Shown in pieces: positions 8,757-16,446 of a DNA stretch of 36,722 nucleotides. This DNA comes from an uncultured Oscillatoriales cyanobacterium (lineage in GTDB: Bacteria > Cyanobacteriota > Cyanobacteriia > Cyanobacteriales > Microcoleaceae). The stretch is taken from NCBI GenBank assembly GCA_903893625.1, contig CAITND010000148.1:1-36722 (forward strand), in the 5' to 3' direction. A program made the translations under genes and the position numbers. The notes beneath the pieces are model-generated. The model saw only the letters and a list, made by a program, of their open reading frames with translations, had not been told where the DNA came from and searched no databases. Numbering within the stretch: the stretch's first letter is position 1; each line of letters starts with the position of its first letter.

Positions 8757-8843
8757 AAGGTCATGAGATCAAAAATTTATCCAACTGATTTAGATTAGTT
8801 CTCTACAGATTCTAAAGATCAAGAAACATAACTTACACTCTCC

Positions 8844-9578
8844 TTAAATGAGTTGAGCAAAGGTATAAGGTGCTGTTAAATTATTATAGCGAATTCGCAA
8901 GCGATCGCCAAATTCTTGGTCGATCGCTTCAACTTTTTGACTAAATTCAGGCTCTCTGTCCCATGGAATTAAATAAGCTGCGTTGTAAATCATTTCAGCC
9001 GTCATCGGATCATTTTCCGAAACCTCTTGAGCGAAACCATTTAATTGATCTCTAAACACTTGAATAATCGCTTGTTTACGTTGGGATAAAGTGTTTTCAA
9101 TCAGTTGACCAATATGAATAATTTCTTCCATACTTAACTTTTTCCCGATCATTTCATCCCGTTGCTGTTTTAAATTATGATTTAACTCCAAAACCGTTTT
9201 TAATTCAGAACTGCTATCCCAAAAAATTTTAATGCTAACTTCTCGCTTTCCTGCCAATTTAGCAAATAAATCTTGGAGTTGATCATGATAGGGGACAATC
9301 AATTGTTCAGTCACCGTTTCCCAGGTTTTCACAACCATTCCAAAACGCAACGGCAGAAGAGTACGAAACCCAGCTTCCATAACCTTTTCTAAGACTTTTT
9401 CATGACAAATTAAATAACGGCGGGAAGCTAAATACTTTTCTTTGTGAGCAGCAGAGTAGAGAAAACTAAATCCTGCAATTACTTCACTATGAACAGGCTC
9501 CTGATCAATGCCTTCTAAAGCAAGTTGGTCAGGAATCTGATCAGGAAAAATCCCATATAAATAAAGACCAATAGCCAT
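8844..9578 (-). CDS. gvpF: Gas vesicle protein GvpF (GvpF/GvpL family)
   Basis: 244 residues, ATG at 9578, beginning with the family's MAIGLYLYGIFPDQ strand. It carries a conserved VLEKVMEAGFRTLLPLRFG region near 64-82 and a C-terminal LRIRYNNLTAPYTFAQLI. GvpF is a two-domain accessory protein required for gas-vesicle formation, known to contact GvpA in other systems. It follows gvpK by 15 bases, so both are surely on one mRNA, and it is the last gene of the promoter-proximal gvp unit. It is longer and closer to canonical GvpF than the paralogue at 7542-8225. No gvpG, the usual next gene in cyanobacterial clusters, follows it. Confidence 0.92.
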   Translation of the reverse strand: MAIGLYLYGIFPDQIPDQLALEGIDQEPVHSEVIAGFSFLYSAAHKEKYLASRRYLICHEKVLEKVMEAGFRTLLPLRFGMVVKTWETVTEQLIVPYHDQLQDLFAKLAGKREVSIKIFWDSSSELKTVLELNHNLKQQRDEMIGKKLSMEEIIHIGQLIENTLSQRKQAIIQVFRDQLNGFAQEVSENDPMTAEMIYNAAYLIPWDREPEFSQKVEAIDQEFGDRLRIRYNNLTAPYTFAQLI

Positions 9579-9593
9579 AAGTTATCTCCAAAA

Positions 9594-10067
9594 TCAAATC
9601 GGCTTAGAGGTTAGCACTAAACGCAGCTTTAGATGAATTAAATCAAGTTCTGCCAATCCTAAATCTACATTTCCTTCTACAACAACTCCAGTATTTAAAA
9701 GTCGGTCAACTAATTCCACAATTGAAGGGCTGGTGCTATTTTCTCCGGGATAGTAACTTCCCTGCTCAGGTAAAAGTGTACCAAATTCTCCAAGATTGAT
9801 ATTCAACTCTTGGGGATCGATTTCAAAAATTGCACACAAATTGAGAATTTGTTCTTGTAATTTTTGCAGACTTTCTGCGGCTCTATCTAAATCAGACTCG
9901 CTGAGAATTCCTCCTTCCATACGTCGAATGATTTGAGCTTCTAGCAGTTGGCGTACCAGTTCCACAACAGTTAACAGTAAAGGAGCTAAACCCGCTTTAC
10001 TATTGTTTTTTTCAGAAGTTGGCAAGACCTCATTGGCAGAATCACAAGGTGTGCAAACAAGTGTCAT
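9594..10067 (-). CDS. gvpK: Gas vesicle protein GvpK
   Basis: 157 residues, ATG at 10067. The central part carries the GvpK pattern: PLLLTVVELVRQLLEAQIIRRMEGG, then LSESDLDRAAESLQKLQEQI, then a C-terminal VELVDRLLNTGVVVEGNVDLGLAELDLIHLKLRLVL. The last part echoes the GvpA/J shell-like motif (DRxLxxGVV...xLA.xxLI.xxLR). GvpK is an accessory protein in nearly all gvp clusters and is needed for normal vesicle formation; its exact job is not known. The first 25 residues are low-similarity. The gene lies between gvpJ (105-base gap) and gvpF (15-base gap). Confidence 0.92.
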   Translation of the reverse strand: MTLVCTPCDSANEVLPTSEKNNSKAGLAPLLLTVVELVRQLLEAQIIRRMEGGILSESDLDRAAESLQKLQEQILNLCAIFEIDPQELNINLGEFGTLLPEQGSYYPGENSTSPSIVELVDRLLNTGVVVEGNVDLGLAELDLIHLKLRLVLTSKPI

Positions 10068-10172
10068 GATCGAATTTAGTGAATAAGTTTTCGACGATAA
10101 AGCTCAAGACTTGAACTTCGCAAACTTGAAATTTTATCTAAGCTTAAACGATGCCATCCACCCTCCAACTTG

Positions 10173-10616
10173 TTAGGATTCAAGCAGAGAATTTTCTGAC
10201 AAGTTGGAATATTCTTCATGGTTTTGATTGGAATCATGGCTTGCTATTGGACTCGACTGAGTTAACAATTTCAAAGCTTGAAGTTCAGTTTCTAAGTTTT
10301 GGAGTCGGCGTGAAAGTTCTTTATTTTCTGTTAATAAAGCTTGAGATTGACTATTAAGATAGGGGTCACTTTCCCACCAATTAATTCCTATCTCCCGCGC
10401 TTTATCAACAGACGCAATCAAGAGACGAATGCGGATATGAAGGAGTTCAGTAGAGGCGATCGACACAGAAATATCGCCAGCAATTACAATTCCTTTATCT
10501 AAAACTCGTTCGAGAATATCCGCTAAAGTAGAACCTTGAGTAGAAGTTGTTATTGTGTGATTGGAGGGGGTTTTGGTGGGGGTTATAAAAGTAGAGGAAG
10601 TCACAGTTGGTTTCAC
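10173..10616 (-). CDS. gvpJ: Gas vesicle protein GvpJ, minor shell-like protein
   Basis: 147 residues with a GvpA-like core at about 30-90 ([18 protein letters not shown], then [21 protein letters not shown]). It has a Thr/Ser-rich N-terminal extension and a polar C-terminal extension with a heptad-like [23 protein letters not shown]. GvpJ is a GvpA paralogue thought to sit at the vesicle tips or in the nucleus of growth. The start is GTG at 10616, overlapping the gvpN stop in a GTGA arrangement, so the two are translationally coupled. The final 25 residues are Asn/Ser/Glu-rich and probably disordered. Confidence 0.92.
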   Translation of the reverse strand: MKPTVTSSTFITPTKTPSNHTITTSTQGSTLADILERVLDKGIVIAGDISVSIASTELLHIRIRLLIASVDKAREIGINWWESDPYLNSQSQALLTENKELSRRLQNLETELQALKLLTQSSPIASHDSNQNHEEYSNLSENSLLES

Positions 10617-11758
10617 TCAAAAATGATATAAAACTGGTCTTGTTTTTTCAGCAATTGCTTTTGTTGCAAAGAACGAAGTGCTTTTTCTACTTGATTTTGC
10701 TTGATTTTTAAGGTTTCATAAATTTCATGAAATCCCGCTCTTTTTTTCCGCTGCAAATAATGATAAATTTGTTGTTCATTTTCCGTTAAAGGTTCTGAAG
10801 GCAAGACGATCTGTGTCGGACTATCAGTTGACTCTACAACGGGTAAGGATTCGGTTTGGTTTTCGTTAAGAATTTCCCATAAAATGGGTGTAGATTGACT
10901 GATGGATAAATCCGTGCGTGACAAGAGAACATCTGCACAAATATCACGGAAATCTGCTTGATCGGGGGTGACAACAATATCATGTTCGGCGCAGACTTTG
11001 GAAATCATTAAACAAGATCGCAAACCCGAAGTTTTTTCAGCAGCAGTTTTCAGACGAAATGTTTTGACGACGTGAACAATGAATAAAGCATCTTCTCGAC
11101 TAATTCCTGTTTTTTGTGTCAAGATTTCAGTTTGAGTTAACTCATCCGGTTCTGGCATATTAATCGTTACCAACCGATCCATTAAAGCGTCTTGGGTGGC
11201 GTGAACCCCACAATATTCTTCAGGATTGGAGGTAAAAATTGCCCGAAATTGAGAATGGACTTGAAGATAGTCGGGTTGATTACTGCTTGGTGGCAGAGTG
11301 AGAATTTTTTCTTCTAAGGCAGAGAGTAAAACGTTATTAACTTCGGGTCGAGAACGGTTGAATTCGTCATAAACTAAGGTAAACCCTTCTCGACAAGCCA
11401 TTGTCAATCGAGAATCAACCCAATTATGTTTGAGTTCGTCCTCAACTTTGAGAACGCTGTGGATATAGTTATCCATCAGTTTTTTGTGGGTGTAACCCGA
11501 CTGACTCCCAATTAAATCGGAACTGGTAAAGTCATCATCTCCGAAAATTAGCATCACGGGTCTGGCTAAACAGTTGGCTAGGTGCATTGCCAATGTGGTT
11601 TTACCTGTTCCCGCCGGGCCACGCAGATGAATGGAAAAGCCAGATTTTAGGTAACGCAAAGCCCGGGTTGTAACCTGGTGGATAGAGGGTGTAACGACAA
11701 ATTGACCAGGGCGGACGCGGAGAACTGATCTTTTTGTTTGAGGTTCAGCAACTGTCAT
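10613..11758 (-). CDS. gvpN: Gas vesicle AAA+ ATPase GvpN with a C-terminal winged-helix-like extension
   Basis: 381 residues. It is a MoxR-type AAA+ domain: Walker A GPAGTGKT at 47-54, a Walker B with [14 protein letters not shown] near 130-143, sensor-1 region [15 protein letters not shown], and an arginine-bearing [17 protein letters not shown]. GvpN is required for growth of gas vesicles beyond small bicones in some systems; with GvpJ and others it is thought to act at assembly sites. After the AAA core (to about 285) come a linker and a C-terminal module (about 320-381: [20 protein letters not shown]..., then [18 protein letters not shown]) that looks like a winged helix. The ATG at 11758 is clear. 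It is the first gene after the structured RNA region that follows gvpC and is coupled to gvpJ by a 4-base overlap. Confidence 0.92.
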   Translation of the reverse strand: MTVAEPQTKRSVLRVRPGQFVVTPSIHQVTTRALRYLKSGFSIHLRGPAGTGKTTLAMHLANCLARPVMLIFGDDDFTSSDLIGSQSGYTHKKLMDNYIHSVLKVEDELKHNWVDSRLTMACREGFTLVYDEFNRSRPEVNNVLLSALEEKILTLPPSSNQPDYLQVHSQFRAIFTSNPEEYCGVHATQDALMDRLVTINMPEPDELTQTEILTQKTGISREDALFIVHVVKTFRLKTAAEKTSGLRSCLMISKVCAEHDIVVTPDQADFRDICADVLLSRTDLSISQSTPILWEILNENQTESLPVVESTDSPTQIVLPSEPLTENEQQIYHYLQRKKRAGFHEIYETLKIKQNQVEKALRSLQQKQLLKKQDQFYIIFE

Positions 11759-11813
11759 AGTTGAAATTTAGTAAACGTAAATAAAATTAAATTGAGGCGT
11801 TTGAGCAAGAAAG

Positions 11814-11843
11814 TTGACAAATTGCAAAAAAATGTGTTATGTT
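11814..11843 (+). promoter_or_regulatory. Sigma-70-type promoter pointing toward gvpC, against the gvp operon
   Basis: TTGACA at 11814-11819, an 18-base spacer and TATGTT at 11838-11843. The layout (TTGACAAAT start, 18-base spacer, TATG-T -10) closely resembles the gvpA promoter at 13041-13070, but it points the other way. It lies 55 bases upstream of the gvpN start on the opposite strand. Implied transcript start is near 11850. Confidence 0.55.
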
Positions 11844-11849
11844 CCTGAA

Positions 11850-12119
11850 AACAGTTATATAGTTACCTAAATACATACTTTTTGCATATCTGTTGGCGGT
11901 GAGACTAGCCGTTATCGCCTGCTAAGGGAAAAGGGTAACTATCCCTTAGTTTGCAGGAAGCCTGTATCCGCAAGGACAGGAACTCTGCTTCCAAGTTGAG
12001 TTTAGGATCTCAAAAAAGCAGAAGAGGTCATAGTTTAAAACCTAAAAACTCATTGTTGTATTCTAACCACAACCCTCTAATTGAACTAGCCTTTTGGCTA
12101 GTTACTAGAGGGTTTTTTA
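11850..12119 (+). ncRNA. Candidate structured RNA between gvpC and gvpN (possibly HEARO/omega-RNA-like)
   Basis: No convincing gene is present on either strand of the 385-base gap between gvpN and gvpC. On the plus strand a promoter-like element and a strong terminator bracket about 270 bases with a row of hairpins. These are GGCGGU/AUCGCC (11895-11919), CTGC-TAAGGGA/TCCCTTA-GCAG (about 11920-11965), GGAAGC/GCTTCC enclosing CCTGT/ACAGG (about 11957-11993) and TTGAG/CTCAA (about 11998-12018). A 72-codon open frame (11951-12169) runs past the terminator into gvpC antisense and is not protein-like. The nested stem set recalls the HEARO (IscB omega-RNA) class, which can occur without its nuclease; that comparison is from memory and untested. 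Alternatives are an IS relic, a gvp-specific regulatory RNA, or processing hairpins of the minus-strand gvp mRNA. Confidence 0.5.
12073..12118 (+). terminator. Rho-independent terminator of the plus-strand RNA unit
   Basis: Outer stem CCCTCTA/TAGAGGG (12073-12079, 12106-12112), inner stem AACTAGCC/GGCTAGTT (12084-12091, 12096-12103), TTTT loop, then six Ts. The T-run is only on the plus strand, so the hairpin serves plus-strand transcripts and stops them 25 bases before they would become antisense to gvpC. Confidence 0.8.
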
Positions 12120-12143
12120 CTTTAGGCTTAAGCGCGGTCAGAA

Positions 12144-12539
12144 CTAAGCCGGAGAAGTCCCAAAAATAGAGACGAACAACTCTTGGCGAAATTGACGCAA
12201 ATGTTGTTTTTGCTCCTTGGCTTGAGCCAGGCGTTCTTTTTGGGCCACTGTCAAAAACTGACGACTATCTTGCTGCAATTTTTTGTGAAATTGGCGCAGA
12301 ACAATCGCTTGTTTTTTAGCTTGAGACAGACGTTCTTTTTGAGTTGCCGCTAAAAACTGACGACTATCTTGCTGCAATTCCTTGTGAAATTGGCGCAGAA
12401 CAATCGCTTGCTCTTTAGCTTGCTTGTGTCTTTTTACTTTGATGTCAGACAGAGAAGCTTGAGTCTCTTGAAAGAGTTCAGCAACTTCTTCTGCTATTGA
12501 CAAACGCTCCTGTCGGAATTTTTCCATGAGAGCAGCCAT
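12144..12539 (-). CDS. gvpC: Gas vesicle outer strengthening protein GvpC (short form)
   Basis: 131 residues, highly charged and fully helical in appearance. It contains 33-residue repeats built on [29 protein letters not shown]: two nearly complete units plus shorter flanking ones. GvpC lies on the outside of the GvpA ribs and stiffens the vesicle; its repeat number and length set vesicle width and collapse pressure. The predicted mass is near 15-16 kDa, similar to the smallest Planktothrix form (GvpC16), which as I recall goes with narrow, pressure-resistant vesicles. At DNA level the repeats are exactly 99 bases apart and almost identical (12253 versus 12352). It lies 211 bases after gvpA. 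The ATG at 12539 is clear; the C-terminus ends [10 protein letters not shown]. Confidence 0.92.
   Translation of the reverse strand: MAALMEKFRQERLSIAEEVAELFQETQASLSDIKVKRHKQAKEQAIVLRQFHKELQQDSRQFLAATQKERLSQAKKQAIVLRQFHKKLQQDSRQFLTVAQKERLAQAKEQKQHLRQFRQELFVSIFGTSPA
12257..12430. repeat. Tandem 99-bp repeat inside gvpC
   Basis: The segment AACTGACGACTATCTTGCTG recurs at exactly 99-base spacing, with the following bases (GAAATTGGCGCAGAACAATC) also conserved. Such near-identity invites unequal recombination, a plausible source of GvpC length variants. Confidence 0.85.
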
Positions 12540-12572
12540 CAGCTTCTCCTCAATAATACTAAATCATTTGCC

Positions 12573-12613
12573 AACCCCACTCACTATTCAAAAAGTTGGT
12601 AGCAACTGGGGTT
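12573..12613 (-). promoter_or_regulatory. Hairpin in the gvpA-gvpC spacer
   Basis: AACCCCA (12573-12579) pairs with TGGGGTT (12607-12613), with a small inner GTTG/CAAC stem. A second weak palindrome (TCTTCAG/CTGAAGA, about 12723-12737) lies just after the gvpA stop. No T-run follows on the minus strand. They may act as partial attenuators or RNA-stability elements that make gvpA mRNA more abundant than gvpC mRNA. That pattern is known in other cyanobacteria; here it is inferred. Confidence 0.45.
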
Positions 12614-12750
12614 AAGCAGTGGAAATAGCTGCCTTTCCCGTTCCCTCACCGCCTGAAGTCTTTACGAAGGTTAGGGCTCTAAAGAAAAGCAGATACTTTT
12701 TGAGAACTCTAAGATCCCTCAATCTTCAGACTGAAGAATCTATTTAATTC

Positions 12751-12966
12751 TTAGGCGGGAACCGCAGCAGATTGAGTCAAGCCTACGGCTTCGGCATATT
12801 TCAGATAGGTTTCAACAGAAGCGATAACAATACGGGCTTCAATTGCTAATAATTCGATACCCACCAGGGAGACACGAACCCAAGCATCAATAACGATACC
12901 TTTATCAAGGATCCGATCAATAACTTCAGCTAAACTAGAGGAAGAATTTGTTTTTTCGACAGCCAT
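12751..12966 (-). CDS. gvpA: Gas vesicle main structural protein GvpA
   Basis: 71 residues, the standard GvpA length. Core: [20 protein letters not shown] (about 11-30), [20 protein letters not shown] (about 31-50), then [13 protein letters not shown]. This is the amphipathic shell protein that forms the ribs of the gas vesicle by self-assembly. Only one copy occurs in this window, whereas many cyanobacteria have two or more; further copies may lie elsewhere. ATG at 12966 with AAGG upstream. It is the first gene after a consensus promoter (13041-13070) with a leader of about 70 bases, consistent with very high expression. Confidence 0.98.
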   Translation of the reverse strand: MAVEKTNSSSSLAEVIDRILDKGIVIDAWVRVSLVGIELLAIEARIVIASVETYLKYAEAVGLTQSAAVPA

Positions 12967-13040
12967 GGTTTTAACCTTGATTACTCATTGTTGTTTATTT
13001 TGTCGAGGAGTAAGAAGTTTTTCTTTTCCTGACACTCCGA

Positions 13041-13070
13041 ATCATATCAATTGTTCTTGTGATTTGTCAA
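13041..13070 (-). promoter_or_regulatory. gvpA: gvpA operon promoter
   Basis: On the minus strand, TTGACA (13065-13070), 18-base spacer, TATGAT (13041-13046). It is the best sigma-70-type promoter in the window. Transcription would begin near 13034, giving a leader of about 70 bases before gvpA. Confidence 0.75.
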
Positions 13071-13611
13071 CACTTTTTTCATTTTTTTTTGTTAACTAAT
13101 GTAAAGAGTTTTCATAAGTATTCACACAGTGGGTTGAGGAAAAGGATGATGTCCAAGTATGTATATTTACTGCTATCAAGATGTCCAATTTATAGTGGAT
13201 AAGTTTACATCAGGTGCAAAAGCCAAGAAATATAGGGATCTTGAGCCGTAAACTTATTGTATAGTTTGGTTATCTTCTCCGTAAATTTACAGAGGGCCAG
13301 CCAAAGGAACACGGAGAGATAATAGCCTGAAACAACTTCTTCTATTGATGTAATTTTAATCAGAGTCAACAATAACTTAAACATTCAAAAAGCCCGTACA
13401 CAAGTAGAATTTTCCATCTGTCCCAGGTTTCAGGGCAGGAGTGTCGGGGATTTCTGATTATATAATTTAGATAGGTGAACAGCTTAGGACATCAACAAGA
13501 CCGTCAAACCCCTTCCGATTCAGACTTTCCCTCAAAAACCCCTATTGCCAGAGTGCCTGTTGGCTGTTGGCTGTTGCTATAACTGTTGAGTGTTGAGCGT
13601 TGGCTACTCTA
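13071..13611. other. Non-coding upstream region of the gvp operon with inverted repeats
   Basis: No gene is supported here. Two inverted repeats stand out. ATAAGTTTAC (13199-13208) is the perfect complement of GTAAACTTAT (13248-13257). TTATCTTCTCCGT (13270-13282) pairs with ACGGAGAGATAA (13311-13322) with one bulge; a 10-base palindrome GTAAATTTAC (13281-13290) lies in its loop. They lie 130-290 bases upstream of the gvpA promoter and could be regulator sites, cruciforms or a relic of a mobile element. About three copies of the heptamer CTGTTGG occur at 13557-13577. Confidence 0.5.
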
Positions 13612-14256
13612 TCATAAATTGACTTGTCGCTTAACTTCCTGTTTAATCTGCTTTGGAATAGTAGCGATCTCTGTTGAGAGTTGTTGTAGCGATTGCTCAA
13701 CTTTTTGATGAAGTTCGTTCATTTGATGTTGTTGTAAATTTCCCCATTGGGGCAATTGATTAATAAATTGTTGCAGATCCACAATAACGTGAGTTAAGCT
13801 ATTGATTTGTTCTAATTCTGGACGTTTTTGGAAAGTTTGGACAATAATTTCTAACTCTGATTGCATCATATTTAAGGTTTTTTCTAACAAATTTTGACGT
13901 TCTAAAAGATTTTGAATCACGATCATTAAAGACTGTAATTCCTGAGCCAATTGAGGATTAGGAGTAAAAGCAAGCCCTGAAGAAATATTTAAAGTATTGA
14001 TTGTGGTCTGTAACTGAGTCATTAATTGATCTAAATCCGCTTGATGTTGCTGAACTAAACTTTTTGTGTTTGTGGCACTTTTACGAGTTTGTTGAGCTAA
14101 TAATTGGCGATTTAACCAATTTAATCCTAAGGCCAAAGATCCCGGAATCAAAGCATAGGTTACGGCTTGTCCAGTGAGAACACTAAAGGAACCGATAATT
14201 GCAGCAATAATCAAAATTAATTCAACTATTTCAGGCCATCGTTTCGGACTTAACAT
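13612..14256 (-). CDS. Small membrane protein with long coiled coil, unknown function
   Basis: 214 residues. Two hydrophobic segments form an N-terminal hairpin (about 11-30 IVELILIIAAIIGSFSVLTG and 31-47 VTYALIPGSLALGLNWL). A long Gln/Leu-rich helical region follows (about 60-214; e.g. QQHQADLDQLMTQLQTTINT, LEQINSLTHVIVDLQQFINQ), predicted to be a coiled coil facing the cytoplasm. I do not recognise a named family; similar two-TM plus coiled-coil proteins are common hypotheticals in cyanobacteria. ATG at 14256. It stands alone, upstream of the long gvp leader region and in the same direction, but a link to gas vesicles is not supported by the sequence. Confidence 0.75.
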   Translation of the reverse strand: MLSPKRWPEIVELILIIAAIIGSFSVLTGQAVTYALIPGSLALGLNWLNRQLLAQQTRKSATNTKSLVQQHQADLDQLMTQLQTTINTLNISSGLAFTPNPQLAQELQSLMIVIQNLLERQNLLEKTLNMMQSELEIIVQTFQKRPELEQINSLTHVIVDLQQFINQLPQWGNLQQHQMNELHQKVEQSLQQLSTEIATIPKQIKQEVKRQVNL

Positions 14257-14508
14257 ATTAGTAATCTCAATTTAAGTTAAATAGCATTTTCAGTTTGATG
14301 AGGGGAATCAACCAGAGCAATTTCGATGATAACCTTCCCTCTGTTGTAACAGATCTTGCTGACTTTTCAAAATTGATTGGCTTCAGTCAAAGGCATCCCT
14401 CCTAAAACAGTTCTCCATTCAGTCTAAAGGCTTAGGGTTAACGGGTGATTGTCCTTTTGTCCAGAGGACAAAAAATTCAAAAATTCCAGGGATTAAAACC
14501 CTGTCAAC
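14257..14508. other. Intergenic gap without a gene
   Basis: No gene is seen. It contains a small TTGTCCT/AGGACAA stem (about 14452-14472) and, at its right side, the terminator of the HD-domain gene. Confidence 0.6.
14471..14503 (-). terminator. Terminator of the HD-domain gene
   Basis: CAGGG (14487-14491) pairs with CCCTG (14499-14503). Reading the minus strand, the stem is followed by GAATTTTTGAATTTTTT. It lies 5 bases after the stop codon of the HD gene. Confidence 0.6.
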
Positions 14509-15048
14509 CTACCATTTCATCATCGGTAAAGGATTTCGCCGATAGGTCAATAATTCTGTCTTTGCTAGATTCATTAGATTTTGATGAAATCCTAGATTTG
14601 GAAATGTATTTAATACCTTCTGAATATCATTTTTTGATAGGCTAAATGCCCTAATTCCCATTGACACATCAACCCAGTCTGCTTTTCTAAATACTTCAAC
14701 CAAAGGATACTGACTATCTCGATATCTTCTAATTTTATGGTGTTGATCGATCATTAACTCAATTTCCTTTGACCACTGTTCTTTGCCCTGATCCTGCAAA
14801 TATTTTTTAGCGATCTCTATAGAGGGTTCTAAATAATCGACTGTATTATCCGTCCATATTCCAATATCATGAAAACAACCCGCAATAATGAACTTTTCTC
14901 GATCATCTTGTGTACATTCATGGAGTATCAGGCAGAAATTAACCACTCGATAGACATGGTTTTTATAGGGTTGGTATTGACTTCCCATTGTTACCTTCCA
15001 CTGATCAAGGATATTTTCTAACAAAGGGATGTGTTCTTCAATTTTCAT
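14509..15048 (-). CDS. HD-domain metal-dependent phosphohydrolase
   Basis: 179 residues with the HD signature spread over the domain: first His in YKNHVYRV (about 29), HD pair in GCFHDIGIWT (about 59-60), a third His in MIDQHHKIRR (about 104) and the last Asp in FRKADWVDVS (about 129). Such proteins bind one or two metal ions and hydrolyse phosphate esters, often of nucleotides. The substrate cannot be told from the sequence. There is no attached GAF, REC or RelA synthetase part, and the length is that of small stand-alone HD proteins. ATG at 15048. It is transcribed away from the SbcD-like gene, with about 170 bases between them including a GCGATCGC octamer. Confidence 0.85.
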   Translation of the reverse strand: MKIEEHIPLLENILDQWKVTMGSQYQPYKNHVYRVVNFCLILHECTQDDREKFIIAGCFHDIGIWTDNTVDYLEPSIEIAKKYLQDQGKEQWSKEIELMIDQHHKIRRYRDSQYPLVEVFRKADWVDVSMGIRAFSLSKNDIQKVLNTFPNLGFHQNLMNLAKTELLTYRRNPLPMMKW

Positions 15049-15185
15049 CTGGTTTCCTCATTTTTTTGCCAACCTACTCATTGTACCTTAGATGATAATC
15101 GTTGTTGAGTACGAGGGCTTTTGTTATTAAGGGCGATCGCGGTGTAATCCCTAATATTTTAAAACATAATTATGCTTTTGAGGAT

Positions 15186-15191
15186 TATACT
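15186..15191 (+). promoter_or_regulatory. Candidate -10 box for the SbcD-like gene
   Basis: TATACT lies 30 bases before the ATG at 15221, with no clear -35 match. A short TGAGT/ACTCA stem sits next to the start codon, and no Shine-Dalgarno sequence is evident. Confidence 0.35.
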
Positions 15192-15220
15192 AGAATTAAT
15201 TAAATTGAGTAAACTCAGCA

Positions 15221-16444
15221 ATGGTTAAAATATTGCATCTTTCGGATATTCATTTAGGGAGTAGTTTTTCCCATGGACGAATTAATCCTGAAACGGGGTT
15301 AAATACTCGTTTAGAGGATTTTAAGGCGACCTTGGGACGTTGTATTGATCGGGCGATCTCAGAACCTGTTGATTTAGTATTATTTGGGGGAGATGCTTTT
15401 CCTGATGCGACTCCTGCTCCTTATGTTAAACAAGCTTTTGCGGCTCAATTTCGGCGGTTAGTAGATGCAGAAATTCCGACGGTTTTATTAGTCGGAAATC
15501 ATGATCAACATTCTCAAGGACAGGGAGGCGCTAGTTTAGGAATTTATCGGACTTTAGGGGTTCCGGGGTTTGTGGTGGGTGATGGTTTAGAAACTCATAC
15601 CATTCACACTCGAAATGGAGCCATTCAAGTAATTACTTTGCCCTGGTTAACTCGTTCAACTCTATTAACTCGTCCTGAAACAGAAGGACTGTCTTTAGAA
15701 GCCGTGAATCAACTGTTAATTGACCGTTTAACCGTTGCTTTGGAGGGAGAAATCCGACGTTTAAATCCTGAATTACCAACGGTTTTATTAGGGCATTTAA
15801 TGGCAGATAAAGCGAATTTAGGCGCGGAACGATTTTTAGCTGTTGGTAAAGGATTTAATATTCCCCTTTCGTTATTAACGCGATCGTGTTTTGAGTATGT
15901 AGCATTAGGTCATGTTCACAAACATCAAAATCTCAACCGGACAAATGATCCACCCGTGATTTATCCAGGGAGTATTGAACGAGTTGATTTCAGTGAAGAG
16001 AAAGAGGATAAAGGATTTGTATTAATTGAACTCGAAAAAGGTCAAGTTAAATGGGAGTTTTGTGCTTTACCCGTCCGGGCTTTCTGCACGATTAAAGTTG
16101 ATCTTTCTAAAACCGATGATCCGCAACAGATCTTAATTAAGGCGATTCAAAAACATCAAATTGAAGAAGCTGTCGTCCGCTTAATTTATCAACTGCGTTC
16201 CGATCAATTAGATTTGATTAATACCGCCGAATTGCATCATCTTTTAAGTAGCGCACACACCTATACAATTCAACCGGAATTAGTGAGTCAATTAGCTAGA
16301 CCGCGTTTACCCGAATTGGATGGGGGAAGTAGTATTGATCCTTTAGAAGCTTTAAAAACCTATTTAACCAGTCGAGAAGATTTGCGCTTGATTCAATCTG
16401 AAATGATGGAAGCTGCTCAAATGTTGTTAGCGGGAGAAAAATAG
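15221..16444 (+). CDS. SbcD/Mre11-type metallophosphatase DNA exonuclease
   Basis: 407 residues. The calcineurin-like phosphoesterase motifs appear in order: HLSDIHLGSSF (about 6-16), FGGDAFPD (about 61-68), VGNHDQHS (about 94-101), LLGHLMADKAN and ALGHVHKHQNL (about 227-237). They coordinate two manganese ions for nuclease activity. SbcD and Mre11 form a complex with an SMC-like ATPase (SbcC/Rad50) that trims hairpins and double-strand ends. No sbcC is adjacent, which is common in cyanobacteria. The C-terminal part (about 290-407) is the usual capping and coiled-coil-binding region. It converges on the CBS gene with only 2 bases between their ends. The name SbcD is by motif and length; a more general DNA-repair exonuclease annotation is safe. 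Confidence 0.85.
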   Translation: MVKILHLSDIHLGSSFSHGRINPETGLNTRLEDFKATLGRCIDRAISEPVDLVLFGGDAFPDATPAPYVKQAFAAQFRRLVDAEIPTVLLVGNHDQHSQGQGGASLGIYRTLGVPGFVVGDGLETHTIHTRNGAIQVITLPWLTRSTLLTRPETEGLSLEAVNQLLIDRLTVALEGEIRRLNPELPTVLLGHLMADKANLGAERFLAVGKGFNIPLSLLTRSCFEYVALGHVHKHQNLNRTNDPPVIYPGSIERVDFSEEKEDKGFVLIELEKGQVKWEFCALPVRAFCTIKVDLSKTDDPQQILIKAIQKHQIEEAVVRLIYQLRSDQLDLINTAELHHLLSSAHTYTIQPELVSQLARPRLPELDGGSSIDPLEALKTYLTSREDLRLIQSEMMEAAQMLLAGEK

Positions 16445-16446
16445 AA

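Noticed and set aside
11951-12169. 72-codon open frame in the gvpC-gvpN gap
   Set aside because: It runs through a strong terminator and into gvpC antisense, has no ribosome site, and its composition is not protein-like; the segment looks like structured RNA.
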